Assembly (NCBI GenBank): GCA_016098155.1
Contig: JAAAJB010000448.1
Span: 1-29,675, forward strand
Length of the DNA stretch: 29,675 bases
Origin: Actinomortierella ambigua
Lineage: Eukaryota; Mortierellomycota; Mortierellomycetes; Mortierellales; Mortierellaceae
Reading direction: 5' to 3'
Part shown: positions 10,902 to 21,976 of the stretch, one piece after another
Numbering within the stretch: position 1 is the first letter of the stretch
How the letters are laid out: each line of letters starts with the position of its first letter
Notes under the pieces: model-generated
Told to the model about the DNA's origin: nothing
What the model saw: only the letters and a program-made list of their open reading frames with translations
Databases searched by the model: none
Translations under genes and position numbers: made by a program

Positions 10902-11704
10902 GGCTCCTGTGGATACGTAGCATCGAGAAGCAGCAGAGGCAGCAGCAGGGAGGGAGGGATCTGTGTGCCTATGAATGAAGGGGGTGTGTGGTGGAGGGGA
11001 AATAAAGGCCACCGACGGACGGCAGCAGGAGGAGGAGGAGCTGGAGGAGTTTGCCAAGCGCAACGGGGAGTGAGTGAGTGCCGTCGTACTGCACTAAACA
11101 AACACGAGTGAGCAGCGAGGACAAAGGAACGAGGAGGTAAGGAGAAGGAAAATCAGGAGAAGGGGAAAGGGGGCGAGCATGGAGCAGCAAACAGCATCGG
11201 TGACGCGACTTGAAGCAGCGTGCATTGGATGAGAACAATAGACAGATGGATGCTATGGGTGCGAAGGGATGGGCGCAGGATAATATTATATAAGAATATA
11301 ATTGTACTCGAGCCGGTAAATGGGCAGCACAATAGCGAATACAACAAAAAGCGCTTAAAACTTGTTTTCTCTTTCTTCCTATCCCTATCCATCTCTCCCT
11401 CCCTCTCTCTCTTTCTCTGACACTGTGCTCTCCCTTCTCTCCGCATCAACCCAGGAGGTCGGTGCTAGTTGGTGTTGGTGGTGTATCGTTTGCTGCCGAG
11501 GAAAAAAAGAAAACAAGCATCAAAGTGTGTGCGAGTAAAAAAAAAACAAAAACAAGGGAGGCGCCAAGGTTGAAACGCGTGAGTCCTGTCGATCATGGGT
11601 ATGGCAGCCTAGGCAATCCATCGACTCCTCATTGAGACAACTCAGTGTTGACACTTTCGGTCTTCTTTATTTTTTTTTTTTTTGCGCGCCAATAAAGCTG
11701 CAAC
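10902..11704. other. Stretch without a recognised gene
   Basis: Purine-rich up to about 11270, then pyrimidine-rich between about 11360 and 11440 (TCTCTCCCTCCCTCTC), then mixed sequence with A runs. I see no conserved protein or RNA. Confidence 0.5.
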
Positions 11705-12602
11705 CATGACTGTGCATACCGGGGGGGGGGCAGGTCCTGTCATGCAGTATCATGTATGTTTCCTATTTCTATGCCCGGCAGCAAGTGAGCAATGAAGGCG
11801 CGACAAAAACCATTCTTGACATAAACTTACTTTGTCTCGTAATCGAGTGTCTACCTTATGAGGGGGTGGGCTACGAATCATACCTAGGGGAGGGGGTGGG
11901 GAATGGAGGTTGACAATTGTCTCAAGGTAAGGCTGGGACGCAAAGACATGTCGAACTCGCCGAGTACGATTCCTTCGACTCAAGCAGGTTTTGTCGTACA
12001 GTCCACGCCCCTGTTCTGTCTCCTTGGGATCTGTGCTTTACATTTTTTAGCCTATTTTTTTAATAGACAATGGGGGTCAACAGAGCTCTCTCGAATCCGT
12101 GGACGGTAATACGACACGTTCAACATCGAAAAGATGCTATTCTGTCCACCCATGACGAGTGTTCCCTAATCCCTATCTACTCTGTGTTCCTTGACACCCT
12201 CCGTCCAATCCACTATTCCTTTTCAATGGACTACTCTCACGTTCTGTACAACAAAAACTCTACTTCCAAAGGAAGAACATAATCGGAAACTCTTCCATCA
12301 GGGAATCTTCATTTCGCAGGTCTATCGTGGGATGCAGTTGCATGGGAATGTCGAGACTCTTCGGGTAGCTGCATCGAAGTGAAAACTGCTGCACATCTGG
12401 TATCAATCTCACTCTACGAGTGCACACGATGGGAACTAAACAGACCTTTCTGTTTGAAAGCAGGTGTCTTTGCTCCCTGTCCTCTTTTTTTAGCAACCCT
12501 CTCTGTCCCTTCCCTCAGACCAGGAATCTACATCCTATCACCCATGCCTTGGACACTGAAGTGGTGCAGGATTGGTCTCAATGGCTGATCGATGGTTTTT
12601 AG
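11705..12602 (+). other. Possible spliced gene of unknown function, 3' end best supported
   Basis: The most convincing part is the 3' end. An open segment CTSGINLTLRVHTMGTKQTF-LFES ends at a GTGTCT donor (after 12462). An intron with a pyrimidine-rich 3' side ends CAGACCAG, and joining restores SRNLHPITHALDTEVVQDWS and QWLIDGF before a TAG stop at 12600-12602. The strand-rich segment followed by DW..WLI resembles the last strand and helix of a PH domain, but that is weak. Other exon-like pieces upstream are an ATG at 11706 reading MTVHTGGGAGPVMQYH up to GTATGT, MEVDNCLK before GTAAGG at about 11927, and a piece at 12067-12106 between TTTAATAG and GTAATA. I could not chain them in one phase, so gene limits and 5' end are uncertain. 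Confidence 0.25.
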
Positions 12603-13064
12603 GACCAGGAGAGGCGAGTTAGGCGTTGAGTTGAAAAGTCGAAATACAAGCCATGAGCATCCGATTCAATTGAAAGAGGACACGGACGAGTCGCATTCCT
12701 ACGAGTCTAGGGCATGAAGCTTTTGCGCAGCCCCCTTTCCCTCCCGCATTTTCCTCCTTTCTCCTTGCCTTCCAACTAGACACGTCATGTCATCAGGCAT
12801 GCCGAGGGGGAGGGGGGGGGAGACAGAAGAAGCGGAAGAAGAAGAAGAGGAGGAGGTTGGCTTCTGCTCGAGGAAAAAAAAAACGCGAACAAGATCATGT
12901 TGTGCTCGCCAGAAGATCTGTCTGGATCAAGCTGATGCACCTTTCTTTCGGCAGGAAACACATCCTCATCTCTTAGCTACTCTTTTTATCTCCTCATTCT
13001 TACACACACTCCCCTATCTTTCTTCTTTCAATCATAAGCTCTTTTTTTTGTATTGTTCTTAGAG

Positions 13065-13513
13065 ATGTCGCGTGTTGTTTGGGCGTCCATTCCTCTCGCT
13101 GTCCCCTCTGTCACGACCACTTCCCTCCTTGATCCAGCCTTAAAACATTTCTACCGAGAAGTGGTAGATGGGTTACAATGCAGTGATTCGTTCCAGTGTC
13201 AACACCGGAATAGTGAGTAACAAAAAAAAAAACTGGATTGGGAACCACTGTCCTACCACAACACTGGTGATTCCACATCCGCGCAGCTACTGGACACAAA
13301 GAAAAAAAAAGCGACCTGTGGGGTTTGCACATCAAGGTCGCACGGGAATACACTGCAAGGTGGCCAAACCATGCACGAACAAAACGAAAGACAAAAAAAA
13401 AAACTAGAGCAAGCAGGGGAGGGGGGATGAGGGGTGCTTACGATTCTTTTTTATTCTTTCTTTTCTTTTTGCTTTGTTTGCTAACGCCTCTAACCGCACT
13501 CTACTTTAGCTGA
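13065..13513 (+). CDS. Hypothetical small protein, two or more exons
   Basis: No recognised family. A T-rich acceptor (TTGTTCTTAG) is followed two bases later by an ATG that opens 49 codons of ordinary composition: MSRVVWASIPLAVPSV, then LLDPALKHFYREVVDG and LQCSDSFQCQHRN. That exon ends at a consensus GTGAGT donor (13213). A 74-base intron to CGCGCAG (13286) keeps the frame open: TTGHKEKKSDLWGLHIKVAR and EYTARWPNHARTKR, then a basic stretch and a hydrophobic tail ending at 13513. That tail is encoded by a T-rich run which may instead be a polypyrimidine tract before another exon (acceptor CTACTTTAG at 13509). Evidence is splice signals and composition only; the second exon's end is uncertain. 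Confidence 0.3.
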
Positions 13514-13763
13514 AAACAACAGAATAGCCGTCGTGATTTCGGTGGGGGGTGTACCCTCACCCACCCCTTTCCTCCCCTGTCAGGAAACAGCCAGGGAGGG
13601 GGAAAAGGAGGACGACGACGAACGAGGAGGAGGAGGAGAGGGGGGCAGAGACAGGAGAAAGAAGACGGGCAGAGGAGCAGAAGGGTTCGACAAGGAGGTG
13701 AGTTGCAACCTTGGAAGATCTCCATGCCATCAGAAGAGTGTGCGCAATGTGTTATGTGTGCAC

Positions 13764-13773
13764 NNNNNNNNNN
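13764..13773. other. Assembly gap (10 N)
   Basis: Ten consecutive N followed by a run of A, after TGTGTGCAC. This is a placeholder for unknown sequence, so distances across it may be wrong. Confidence 0.98.
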
Positions 13774-13912
13774 AAAAAAAAAAAAAGCTGATAGGAGGAA
13801 GCAGAGAGAAGGGGGGAGGAGGAGGTGGGGAGTGCAAAGGGTGTACCTGAGGGGGACAATTCAATGCTCGAGCGAACCACACCTTTGCTGTGAGCGTTCT
13901 GCAGCTTGGGGT

Positions 13913-13930
13913 GAGGGAGGGAGGGAGGGA
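13913..13930. repeat. GAGG tetranucleotide repeat
   Basis: About four tandem GAGG units on the plus strand, close to the N gap. Confidence 0.7.
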
Positions 13931-14428
13931 AGTACTGTAAATCATTCCTATCGACAAACACCACACCACCACCATCCTCGTCCGCTGAACAACATCGATG
14001 CAAAGGAAACACAAAGGGGTGGGGGCCACACCTTAAAATGAGATCAGTAAGGTGGGAAGTAGGGGAAGACAAGGAAAAAGGAGGAAGGACCGACCACAGA
14101 ACACGAAAATATATCTCTCTCCCTTCCGCTTCCTCCCTCCTCTCCCAAAACCACGAAGCGCGAGCGGGAAGGGAAGTGGCGAGTACATCAATGACGGTGG
14201 GAAACACATCGTATCTCGGTGCTCGGTCCCCATGCTCTTTCTTTTGCTTCTGCTTTCCTGTCTTAACGCTTCTTACGTCTTCAATTGTACAGTACATTGG
14301 GTAAAAGCCTTTCGAGGATGTCTAAAGAGTCCTTATTCAATACGAGGAAACAAAAGAAAAACAACACAAATGGAACGGAGGCCAGAGCGTCATCTATCTC
14401 TACCATCTCAAACTCTGAGCTACACATC

Positions 14429-17400
14429 CTACTCGCCAAAGTAGTTTTTTTCTGCAAGTGGACAGTGGTCAATGACTTCTGTGTTGCCCCACCACGGAAC
14501 AAAATCCTTTCCCCAGCTCTGTCACAACAACAACAACAACAAAAAACACACAAAGGCGTTTAGGGGTATCGACAACGGGAAGGAAGGTAAAAGGGAGAGA
14601 CGAAAAAGAACAAAAAAAGGATGTGAGTCTTTGGACAGTAACTTCTTACGTTCTTGACAACGTTTTCTTTTTCCCGCAAAAAGGACCATAAAAAATATCT
14701 TTACCTGCAGGAGAAAGTAGCAAGCCAGCCCAGACAAAGCCACCCCTGTATCCATGGCTGCCGAAGTGACATAATTGTACCGCTTCCACCACTCGTAGTG
14801 ATACCGCCTTACATACCACATGAAGATGAAGCCTAACAAAATGCCGTTCGGGTAGAAATACGCCTGTGCCGGTGGCATGTAGGACGTCGCGGCCAGCAGC
14901 ACAGGGAAGTGGACTTTTTTTAGAACCGAGATGTGTGGGAAGCGCCTGCTCAGAAGCCACACTGGGATGGGTAATAGGGCCCCTAGTACGAAGCCCCACT
15001 GCACGATCGCATATTGCGATCCCATGCCAAACATTCTTGCAGGACCAATGACACCCCATATCACCGATGCAGAATAAAATGCTATCGGTGAGAATATTAG
15101 TAAAAAAAAAAAAAAAAAAAGACAGCATGTTAATAACCTAAAGTTGCGTCCAGTCCGGTACAGAAAAGAAAAGCAAGCAAAAGGACCAGTAGACTCAACT
15201 GTTGGTATTTCGGCATGTCCATGGATAGTCGGCCTTGGTGCAAATATTGGGACGCGCGCGGAGCAGCCAGTCAGTCGTGGCAAGGTTGATGAGTCCCGCG
15301 AGGATACTGGAGATAACCTGAACCCAAAACATGATCCGTGGCGGGATCTTCATGTAATGGCCCAGCTTGAGATCCTGCGTGAATTGTAAGGCCTGAACAT
15401 TGGTGATGTACCCATAGGCTTTGAACGTCACGTTGGCAATCGGGTGACCCGGCATAAGATATCCGATCACATACTCGGTAATGATGTTCAGCCCTGGTTG
15501 CTGGTTCGTCACCGCCTGTACAACACCGACCGGTAGCGCAAAGATGAACGCTATCGCCAACGAGACAATCAGGTAGTACCACGGTAGGTAGTTCCATCGG
15601 ACCACCGTCAGAATCGACAGCCCCAACGAGATCAGGAACAGTACGCCGTACCACCATGGTGGCACCTCCTTATACGCTTTCATCAGACGCGAATGAATGT
15701 CTTCGTTGTCTAAAGACGTCGAGCTAGAAGAGGCCAAAGCCGCTCGCCACTGTCGCCGAATCTCTTCGCCATGGTACAGAATGACATGAGTCAGCGTGGC
15801 CGTGAGGCCTGCAAAGCCAATACCATAGGTCAGGGCAAAAAACGAGTCCATCCTCAGCGGACCATAGGCCTCGTACTTGACCGGGTCGAGCACGTTGTTG
15901 GTCATGACCATCGACTTGTCGTAGGGCGTGCCATCGTCGCGGAACAGCTCTGCTGTGAGAATCGGAAATCTCTTGGAGTCCCAAATGTTGCTGTAGTAGG
16001 CAATGGGGGCCACAATCCAGGCAACAATGATGAAACCCACTAGTATGTTCACCTGTGCCCACCAAGGCGTCACGAGTGGGGCGAGGGCCGAGGTCGATGT
16101 GGCCCAGTCGAGAGAGAGTGTTCCAATGCCGAGACCGTTGGACCCCGTTAACTGAGCTAGTACAACGTTGTCGGGCTTTATCCAACAGAGGACAGACAGG
16201 GCTGTCAATGTCGGGAAAATGTAGTTTGGGAACCAATACCTAATTCAAACACACACATACAAACACACATATCAAACAAGACAGTATAATCAGTGTCTGA
16301 ATGGTCTGAATGGAAGCAGGGGGTGAGGAGTACGAGCGGAGGAAAGGGGGAAGCGGCTATCTTGGAAAAGAGAACTTTTTAGCCCGCCACAAACAACAAC
16401 AAACACAAAAATTGAGCATTGGCGGGAAAAAATAAAATAAAATATTGAACACGTACCACACAAAGGACCCAGTCGTGACCAGAGCAAAATACCGTATTCG
16501 GCTAGGTCCCTTGAAAAACTCTGAGCAATTTTCAGTGCCGCCTATCTTGTTTTCGTGTAGCGTTCGGAACAAGGCCACTGTGACAAGGTTGGCCGGCCAG
16601 ATCATGTGAGCAGGCCGGACGAGGAACTTGCGAAGTATGCCCGCCAAAGAGAAGCCCGTGATTTGTGTAGTAAGGATGAGCAAGAATCCTGCCAGAAATC
16701 CTTGGTCGTCGTTGTAGTACTTTCGCTGGAGAATCACAATATCCACTGTTCAATATCCCCCAACAGCCCCCCGCCCCCCCCAAAAAAAAGTGGTGTGAGT
16801 ATGCATAGTGGTGTAACACCAACAGGAAACAGCCCCTCTCACTCCGTCTGCTAGAAAAGAAACATCCTAAAAGGTATGTATCCATTGAAACCGGAGCAAC
16901 AGATGGGCTGCAAGGTCACATGTCTTACTTTACCTGCATAGGCAGTACTCGAGCTACACGCGACAGCTGTGCCAATCAAAGCGTGCTCTTTGATGTTGAA
17001 AGGTCCTGGATTGAACGAGCACTCTCTGCCAAAAATACGAAACTTGCGGGTGGAGAGTGTTCGTGCCATCATGTTGCCTATCGGAAGCGACACGAGCGAT
17101 ACGACCGTGTACGTGATCGCCACTGGATTTTGGCGCAGATAGAAAAACTGGTTCACAAACGACACAATGAGAGAGAAGAAGAGGGACAGAAACCACATCC
17201 GGAAGGTGTTGGTCGGTAACGTTGGATCATCTGTCACTGTATATGAGTATAGATGATTTTTTAAAACAAGACCCGCGTTGAGTGTCTACAGCTTGATTTC
17301 TTCTTTTTTGTTTCCTTTCCTCCTTCATCTCCTCCTTCATCTCCGCCTTCTCGCTTTATAGCCTTTCATAGCTCGCTCCTCGTCAATAATGCCTACCAGG

Positions 17401-17910
17401 AACGATGGCGCACACTTCCTCAATAGGCGAATTTTCCTGTGCAGACCCCTCAGAATGGAACGACCTTTGTGATTCCACATCGTCCTCGCGCCTCTTTTCA
17501 CTCATTCCCAAGGGAAATGTATCGGCTGCTCCCGCTGCTTCTCGCTCCTTTTCTGTATATGCAGAAGACGAGTACCCAGCGACATCTGCTGTCTTCTCAT
17601 TGTCCTTGTTGAGATGTACTGCATCGGCGATAATGGGGGCTGTCAAAACACTGCTGGTCTCGTCTGTGCTAGGGTTGGTTTGGTAGCTCTCTGATCGAGT
17701 CAATAAAGAGGAAGTGGGTGCTTCGGTTGATTGCTCTGTAGACGCATTTGGGGTAATCGTATCCTTGGTCTGTTGGCCATCTAGAAGTTGTTCTTCTTGG
17801 GAAGGTTCAGGGACATTGTCACCTGAGCCATGATCGTGTACTACCGGTATAGGAACCTCACTTGGCTCTTTGATGCGAATGCTTCTTTCTGTGGTCTGCT
17901 GCAGGTCCAT
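14429..17910 (-). CDS. OPT-family oligopeptide transporter (six exons)
   Basis: Integral membrane transporter of the oligopeptide transporter family, which imports small peptides (some members metal chelates or glutathione) with protons. I chained complement(join(14429..14518,14705..15081,15200..16239,16457..16745,16934..17236,17397..17910)), giving 870 residues with consistent phase. The ATG at 17910 opens MDLQQTTERSIRIKEP and a hydrophilic, Ser/Glu-rich cytosolic N-terminus of about 160 residues. The family entry motif follows as EEVCAIVPVTDDPTLPTNTF-RMWF. Later come SFNPGPFNIKEHA, STAYAVDIVILQ, SFVWYWFPNYIFPTLTA, DPVKYEAYGPLRMDSFFALTYG, CRNTNTFYSASVIWGVIGPAR and the end PWWGNTEVIDHCPLAEKN. 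Hydrophobic helices fill exons 2 to 5. Joins across introns restore family motifs exactly, which supports them. One donor is GTTGAG (15199), unusual but GT-AG. Intron 15082-15199 carries a T19 tract. Substrate cannot be told from sequence. Confidence 0.93.
15102..15120. repeat. Poly-A/poly-T run of 19 inside an OPT intron
   Basis: A19 on plus, T19 on the transporter's sense strand, placed upstream of the 3' splice site at 15082, where it may serve as part of the polypyrimidine tract. Confidence 0.85.
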
Positions 17911-18057
17911 AACAAAAACAAAGAGCCAAAGAGAAACAACGCAAAGAGATAATCGATCTGATTTTGATTGTGGATATGATATGAGGGCCTGATCAAACAC
18001 ACGTTCTCACTGTGAGAGAGCACTCGACAATTCGTGTGCGCGTATGTGTGTGTGTGT

Positions 18058-18075
18058 GGGGGGGGGGGGGGGGGG
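18058..18075. repeat. 18-base poly-G run after a TG repeat
   Basis: TGTGTGTGTG followed by uninterrupted G18, then C and GGGG, upstream of the OPT start codon. Confidence 0.85.
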
Positions 18076-18342
18076 CGGGGAAGCGAAGCGGACCTTCGCA
18101 ATCGATCAATCTGAGCACAAAGGAGAGGAATTATGTGGCATGGGGTTGGGTGGGGTGAGAGGAGGGAGAGAAAGAGGGGAAAACTAGGGTCTCCAAGTGC
18201 AAAGGTGAGTGAACAAGGGACAGACGTCTCGCAGGCCATAATCTCAGGATGGTATGTGATCGGCCATTGCAATGTATCCTTGGGTGAGTACAGAAACTTG
18301 CTTCATTTTTGTAAGAATGTAATATCATAATGTCGTTTCTGG

Positions 18343-18348
18343 TTTATT
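18343..18348 (-). terminator. AATAAA polyadenylation signal candidate for the ankyrin pseudokinase gene
   Basis: TTTATT on plus reads AATAAA on minus, about 200 bases past the stop codon at 18550-18552. The motif is short, so position is the only support. Confidence 0.35.
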
Positions 18349-18549
18349 TTTGTGAATGCAATATGTGTGTGTAAAAGTGTAGAGGATGTGGAGGGGAGGG
18401 GGCATAAATACAAAGGAAAGAGAGGCTATATACAATATAATGGACGCTGTGGATAGGAGTGAAAGAGAAGAGAACATACACGTATGCATTCCGATATCGT
18501 TAGCGTGTATGCGTGTGCATGCGTGTGTGTGAGTGTGTGTGTTTCTTTT

Positions 18550-21042
18550 TTAGAACCCTGAAGAGGAGATGAGGTTCTTGAGCTTGCGTTGCTTGACCAT
18601 AGCCGAGGCCATGAGTCTCTTGGCAACCTCGATATCTTGGATGGCCTTGGGCGAGAGACCATACAAAGATGGGTCGACAGGCGAGGACGACTTGCTGCTC
18701 TTGCCAGACTTCTTGGTGGTGCCTCCTCCCATGCCAGACACATTGGGCTGGTTCAGGATCCGCTCAGCCATCTCAATCCGCTTGGTCTCACCACGCTCGC
18801 TTCGCCATTCTGCCAACAGTGCGCGGCACTGCGACTGAAGTGTTTTAGAGGGCCGGGCTTCGCTCAGCGGGGCCTCCACAACACTCGATGCGTATGCAAG
18901 ACTCTTTGGTTCCGAGATGCTCAAGTCGGTCAGCAAAAAGTGCTTCATGAGATCAAAGCGCAGGTACCGCGCCGTCATACCCAGCGCATTGCCTTCGTGG
19001 TGCGACTCGTACGTGAGATTGGCGTTGCACTTGTCCCGAAGAAGCATGTAGAGCTCCGACCCAGCGACAGAGGTGATGCCACTGAGGTATGGGTTGCGGA
19101 TATACTTGTGGAAAGGGGTCAGACCTCGGCTATCGGGTTCGTTCACACTCAGTCCGCAATCCAGCACGAGAAACTTGGTTGCCTCCAGAGCAATGGTGTA
19201 GTTCCGAGCAGACTCGAGGAGAATATGCAGTGCGGTCTGCTGGACATGAGTAGTCACCGCGTTAAATGTTGCACCATGGCGCTGCAGAGTCCGCAAGACC
19301 GCCATGAGCTCCTCGGGTTGATAGAAGCAAGCCGCATGGAGTGCGGTCACCTCGGCCAGCATGGAGTACGCCGGCAAGGGGGCCATGGCGTCGGGGCTAT
19401 GGGTTGTGTGGACAATATGCCAATCGACCATATCGGCATGACCCATTTGGCAGGCTTCCCACAAAGTCTGACCGTGGCGAGCCGGTTGCTGCTTGACTGG
19501 GAACTCGTAACGAGCATATTCAGCCGAGTGGGACGTCATAGCCGAGACACGACGTGAGTCTCGGGCTGGAATAGCCGGTACATTCGATGAAGAGGACGAA
19601 CCACTAGAACTACCGCTGCTCACTGACATTGAGCGTGAGGTGGGTGCCATGACCGTTGAAGCATTGGACACCGTCGACATTTTGCGACGTTGTGGGACCG
19701 GCGGCAGTGGTGGCGGCATGTGCGGAGGTGGTGGCATGCGAGGATGAAATTCTTGGTCGCGAGGCGAGATCGCCAGCTCCTGAGATCTCAGCTGAGGCTC
19801 GCCGAGGTGCTGCGGAGGCATAGGAAAGTCGCTGATCTTGATGGGCAGGCTCTGGGCGAGCTTGCCGTATGGCTTGGGCGTCGTGGACCTGGGTGGTAGA
19901 GGGGCGGAGATGTGCTTGCTCACCTCGTCTTCTTGTTCTTCTGCAATAGAGAGGGCCTCTAATTGCCGTGCCAGGAAATTGCTGGGCTTCTTGAGAAGGA
20001 CACCGAGGGTCTCGATAATCTCATCTAGACTGGGTCGCTCGTGCGGGTTGGAGCTCCAGCACCGGGTATAGAGTTGTTGGAAGGCAGGGTCTGTGCCTGT
20101 GACAGGCTCTTCTCGGTGACCTGCAAGGACATTCTGGACATGTTGATTGCTGTGATGATGGCCTAGACTGTCGAATGGAGGACGACCACTTGAAATCTCC
20201 CAAAATACCATGCCTAGAGAGTAAATATCACATTCGACGGTGTATTTGTTGGGTGTCTTGACAAGCCGCTCCGGGGCAATATAGCTCCATCGTGCATAGT
20301 ATTCACGAGAAGAGAGCACTTGAGAGTCTCGTGGCGATCCAAAGTCAGAAAGGCAGGCCGATCCATTTTCATCAATCAGGATGCTAGCCGAGTGCAGATG
20401 GCGGTGGCGATAGCCCTTTTGATGGAGATAGTGAAGACCACAGGCGATGTCGAGCGCAAGATTGTATCGGTCAGCCCAAGAGAGGTGCGGGTGAAAGTTT
20501 GAGAGATAGGAGTGCAATGTGCCATGCTCGTTATGTTGGAGGACTAGGTGAGGAAGTGTGGTGGATGGTTCAATCGTATAGCCGTGCAGGCGTTGGATCT
20601 TCTGACAGGCTTTGAGTTTAGTGAGAAGGCGCACCTACGAATAAAAAGGAGAGGAAGGGGGGGGGGCATGACAAAGCAAATGTACCTGCGTGAGTAACTT
20701 TAGACCAACAAAGAAGCAAAGAAAATAGGGGAGGGCAACAATAGCAACAGTAACAACAACAACCAACTGTTGATGACATGTGTTTGTTTCGTGGAGAGTG
20801 TAAACCTTTTTATGCTCGGTCGTTTTGTCGCTTACCTCTTTGTCGATGGTAGTGATGTCTCCGAAGGGCTCGCGAATCTCGATATCGAACTCGCCCCAGC
20901 GCCCTGTGTGAATAGCTCCGAACCGTCCGGGGACATGAGCGTTATAGCTCACGCGTGAGAGCTCGCTGAATGGGATATATGGGGTATATTGCTGTAGGAT
21001 ATGGAGAGTTTCTTGCTCAACTGGCACCACAGGAACCGTCAT
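18550..21042 (-). CDS. TKL-type pseudokinase with ankyrin repeats (two exons)
   Basis: Predicted 763-residue protein, complement(join(18550..20634,20836..21042)). The first exon starts MTVPVVPVEQETL at 21042 and ends IDKE at a GTAAGC donor; the 201-base intron ends CGTAG and the frame continues VRLLTKLKACQ. The fold is a kinase (GRFGAIHTGRWGE loop, hinge EHGTLHSYL, DFG at 166-168, APE at 189-191, ECDIYSLGMVFWE, CW..NP.ERP). Catalytic positions are lost: the beta-3 lysine appears as Arg57 (IEIRE), the HRD aspartate is His148 (HRHLH), and the metal-binding Asn is Ser153. A proline- and serine-rich linker (about 290-455) leads to divergent ankyrin repeats (about 457-650: TALHAACF, TALHILLE, TPFHKYIR) and a basic tail. 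Likely a signalling scaffold or allosteric regulator rather than an enzyme; partners are unknown. ATP binding through the retained DFG Asp is possible. Confidence 0.88.
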
Positions 21043-21388
21043 TGTGGAGTTATCCTGGAGGTGGGGGGAGGGTGAGTGGAATGCAGGGGGTGAAGGAGGG
21101 GGCACAAGCGATCTTGACCTGTAAGTGCAGGGACCTATTTGTGTAGTGTGGAGTAATACAAAATGAACGGTGGGTGATGGTGAAGGGGGACAGAGGTAGT
21201 TGTGAGTGTACAAATGAATATAATGAATAGACGTGTGGTGAGCAAATAATGGCCATCCAGGATGAGGGAGGAGTGGAAGAGAGGGAGAAAGTTGAGAGGA
21301 GAGGGGGAGAGGGTAGAAAAAGTAAGAGAGGTGATGTTCCTTCTCTACTGTCGCTCGCATGGAGTGGAGGAGGTGAAGGAGGAGGAGA

Positions 21389-21416
21389 TGGTGGTGGTGG
21401 TGGTGGTGGTGGTGGT
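21389..21416. repeat. TGG/GGT trinucleotide repeat
   Basis: About nine tandem TGG units on the plus strand within the purine-rich upstream zone. Confidence 0.85.
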
Positions 21417-21976
21417 CGAGGAGGGGTGTCTGTCAGCAGGCCATCCGACCTGCAACCTTGGCTGCCTGTCTGGATGTCAAGCCAGCCAGCGATTAATTTC
21501 CCAGACCAGTGAACCAGCGGGAGTGAGGGATCCGGGCCAATCAGTCTTCCAGATAGTCGATTCAGGGACAGACAGTTAGTCTAGTCCTCTGACTGGTCGA
21601 CCACCAACGGTCAGCCAGCTCACAATCCTCAGCGAGATAAGTTTCTTTTTCTGCGTGGCAATGACAGAAACGAGGGAAGGCGGAAGAAGGCCAGGAAAGA
21701 TGATCCTTCCTACAACAGGCAAGCATGGTCGGGTTTCCAGAATACATGTCTTTCCCTTCCCCCCCTCCCTCTCTTTCCCTCTCCTCACATCGCCTTGCGG
21801 TGCTGTCAAAGGAGAGGAGAGAGAGAGAGAGCGAGAGAGAGAGACGAGGGCATAGAAGGGAGAGGAAGAGTAACTTACACACAAGCTCTCTTTTTCTCTT
21901 GATATGAAGAGGGAGGAGTGTTGAATGGAGGGGGAGGGGGGAGGAGTGAGCAAGGGTGGTAAGGGCGACAGTTCCA

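Larger units (their letters stand above)
13514..14428. other. Stretch without a recognised gene, contains the N gap
   Basis: Purine-rich and repetitive sequence with a GAGG repeat at 13913-13930 and the unresolved bases at 13764-13773. The 181-residue minus-strand frame through here is only open because Ns are read as unknown residues. Its left part is the 3' flank of the OPT transporter. Confidence 0.5.
17911..18549. other. Intergenic region between OPT and the ankyrin pseudokinase
   Basis: Holds the OPT promoter and 5' leader on the right of its start codon, and the 3' flank of the pseudokinase gene. Includes a TG repeat running into an 18-base G run at 18058-18075, and TG/CA-rich sequence at about 18505-18540. 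No further gene is seen. Confidence 0.6.

Noticed and set aside
13752..14297. 181-residue minus-strand frame crossing the N gap
   Set aside because: It is open only because Ns are read as unknown residues, and the sequence is Pro/Ser-rich low complexity.
15195..16208. OPT exon 3 taken as a free-standing gene starting at 16208
   Set aside because: The apparent start is TTG inside FPTLTALSV, and the splice joins on both sides restore continuous family motifs, so it is an internal exon.
18589..19557. 322-residue plus-strand open frame
   Set aside because: Antisense to the ankyrin part of the pseudokinase gene; no domain and no fitting start context. A shadow of codon bias on the other strand.
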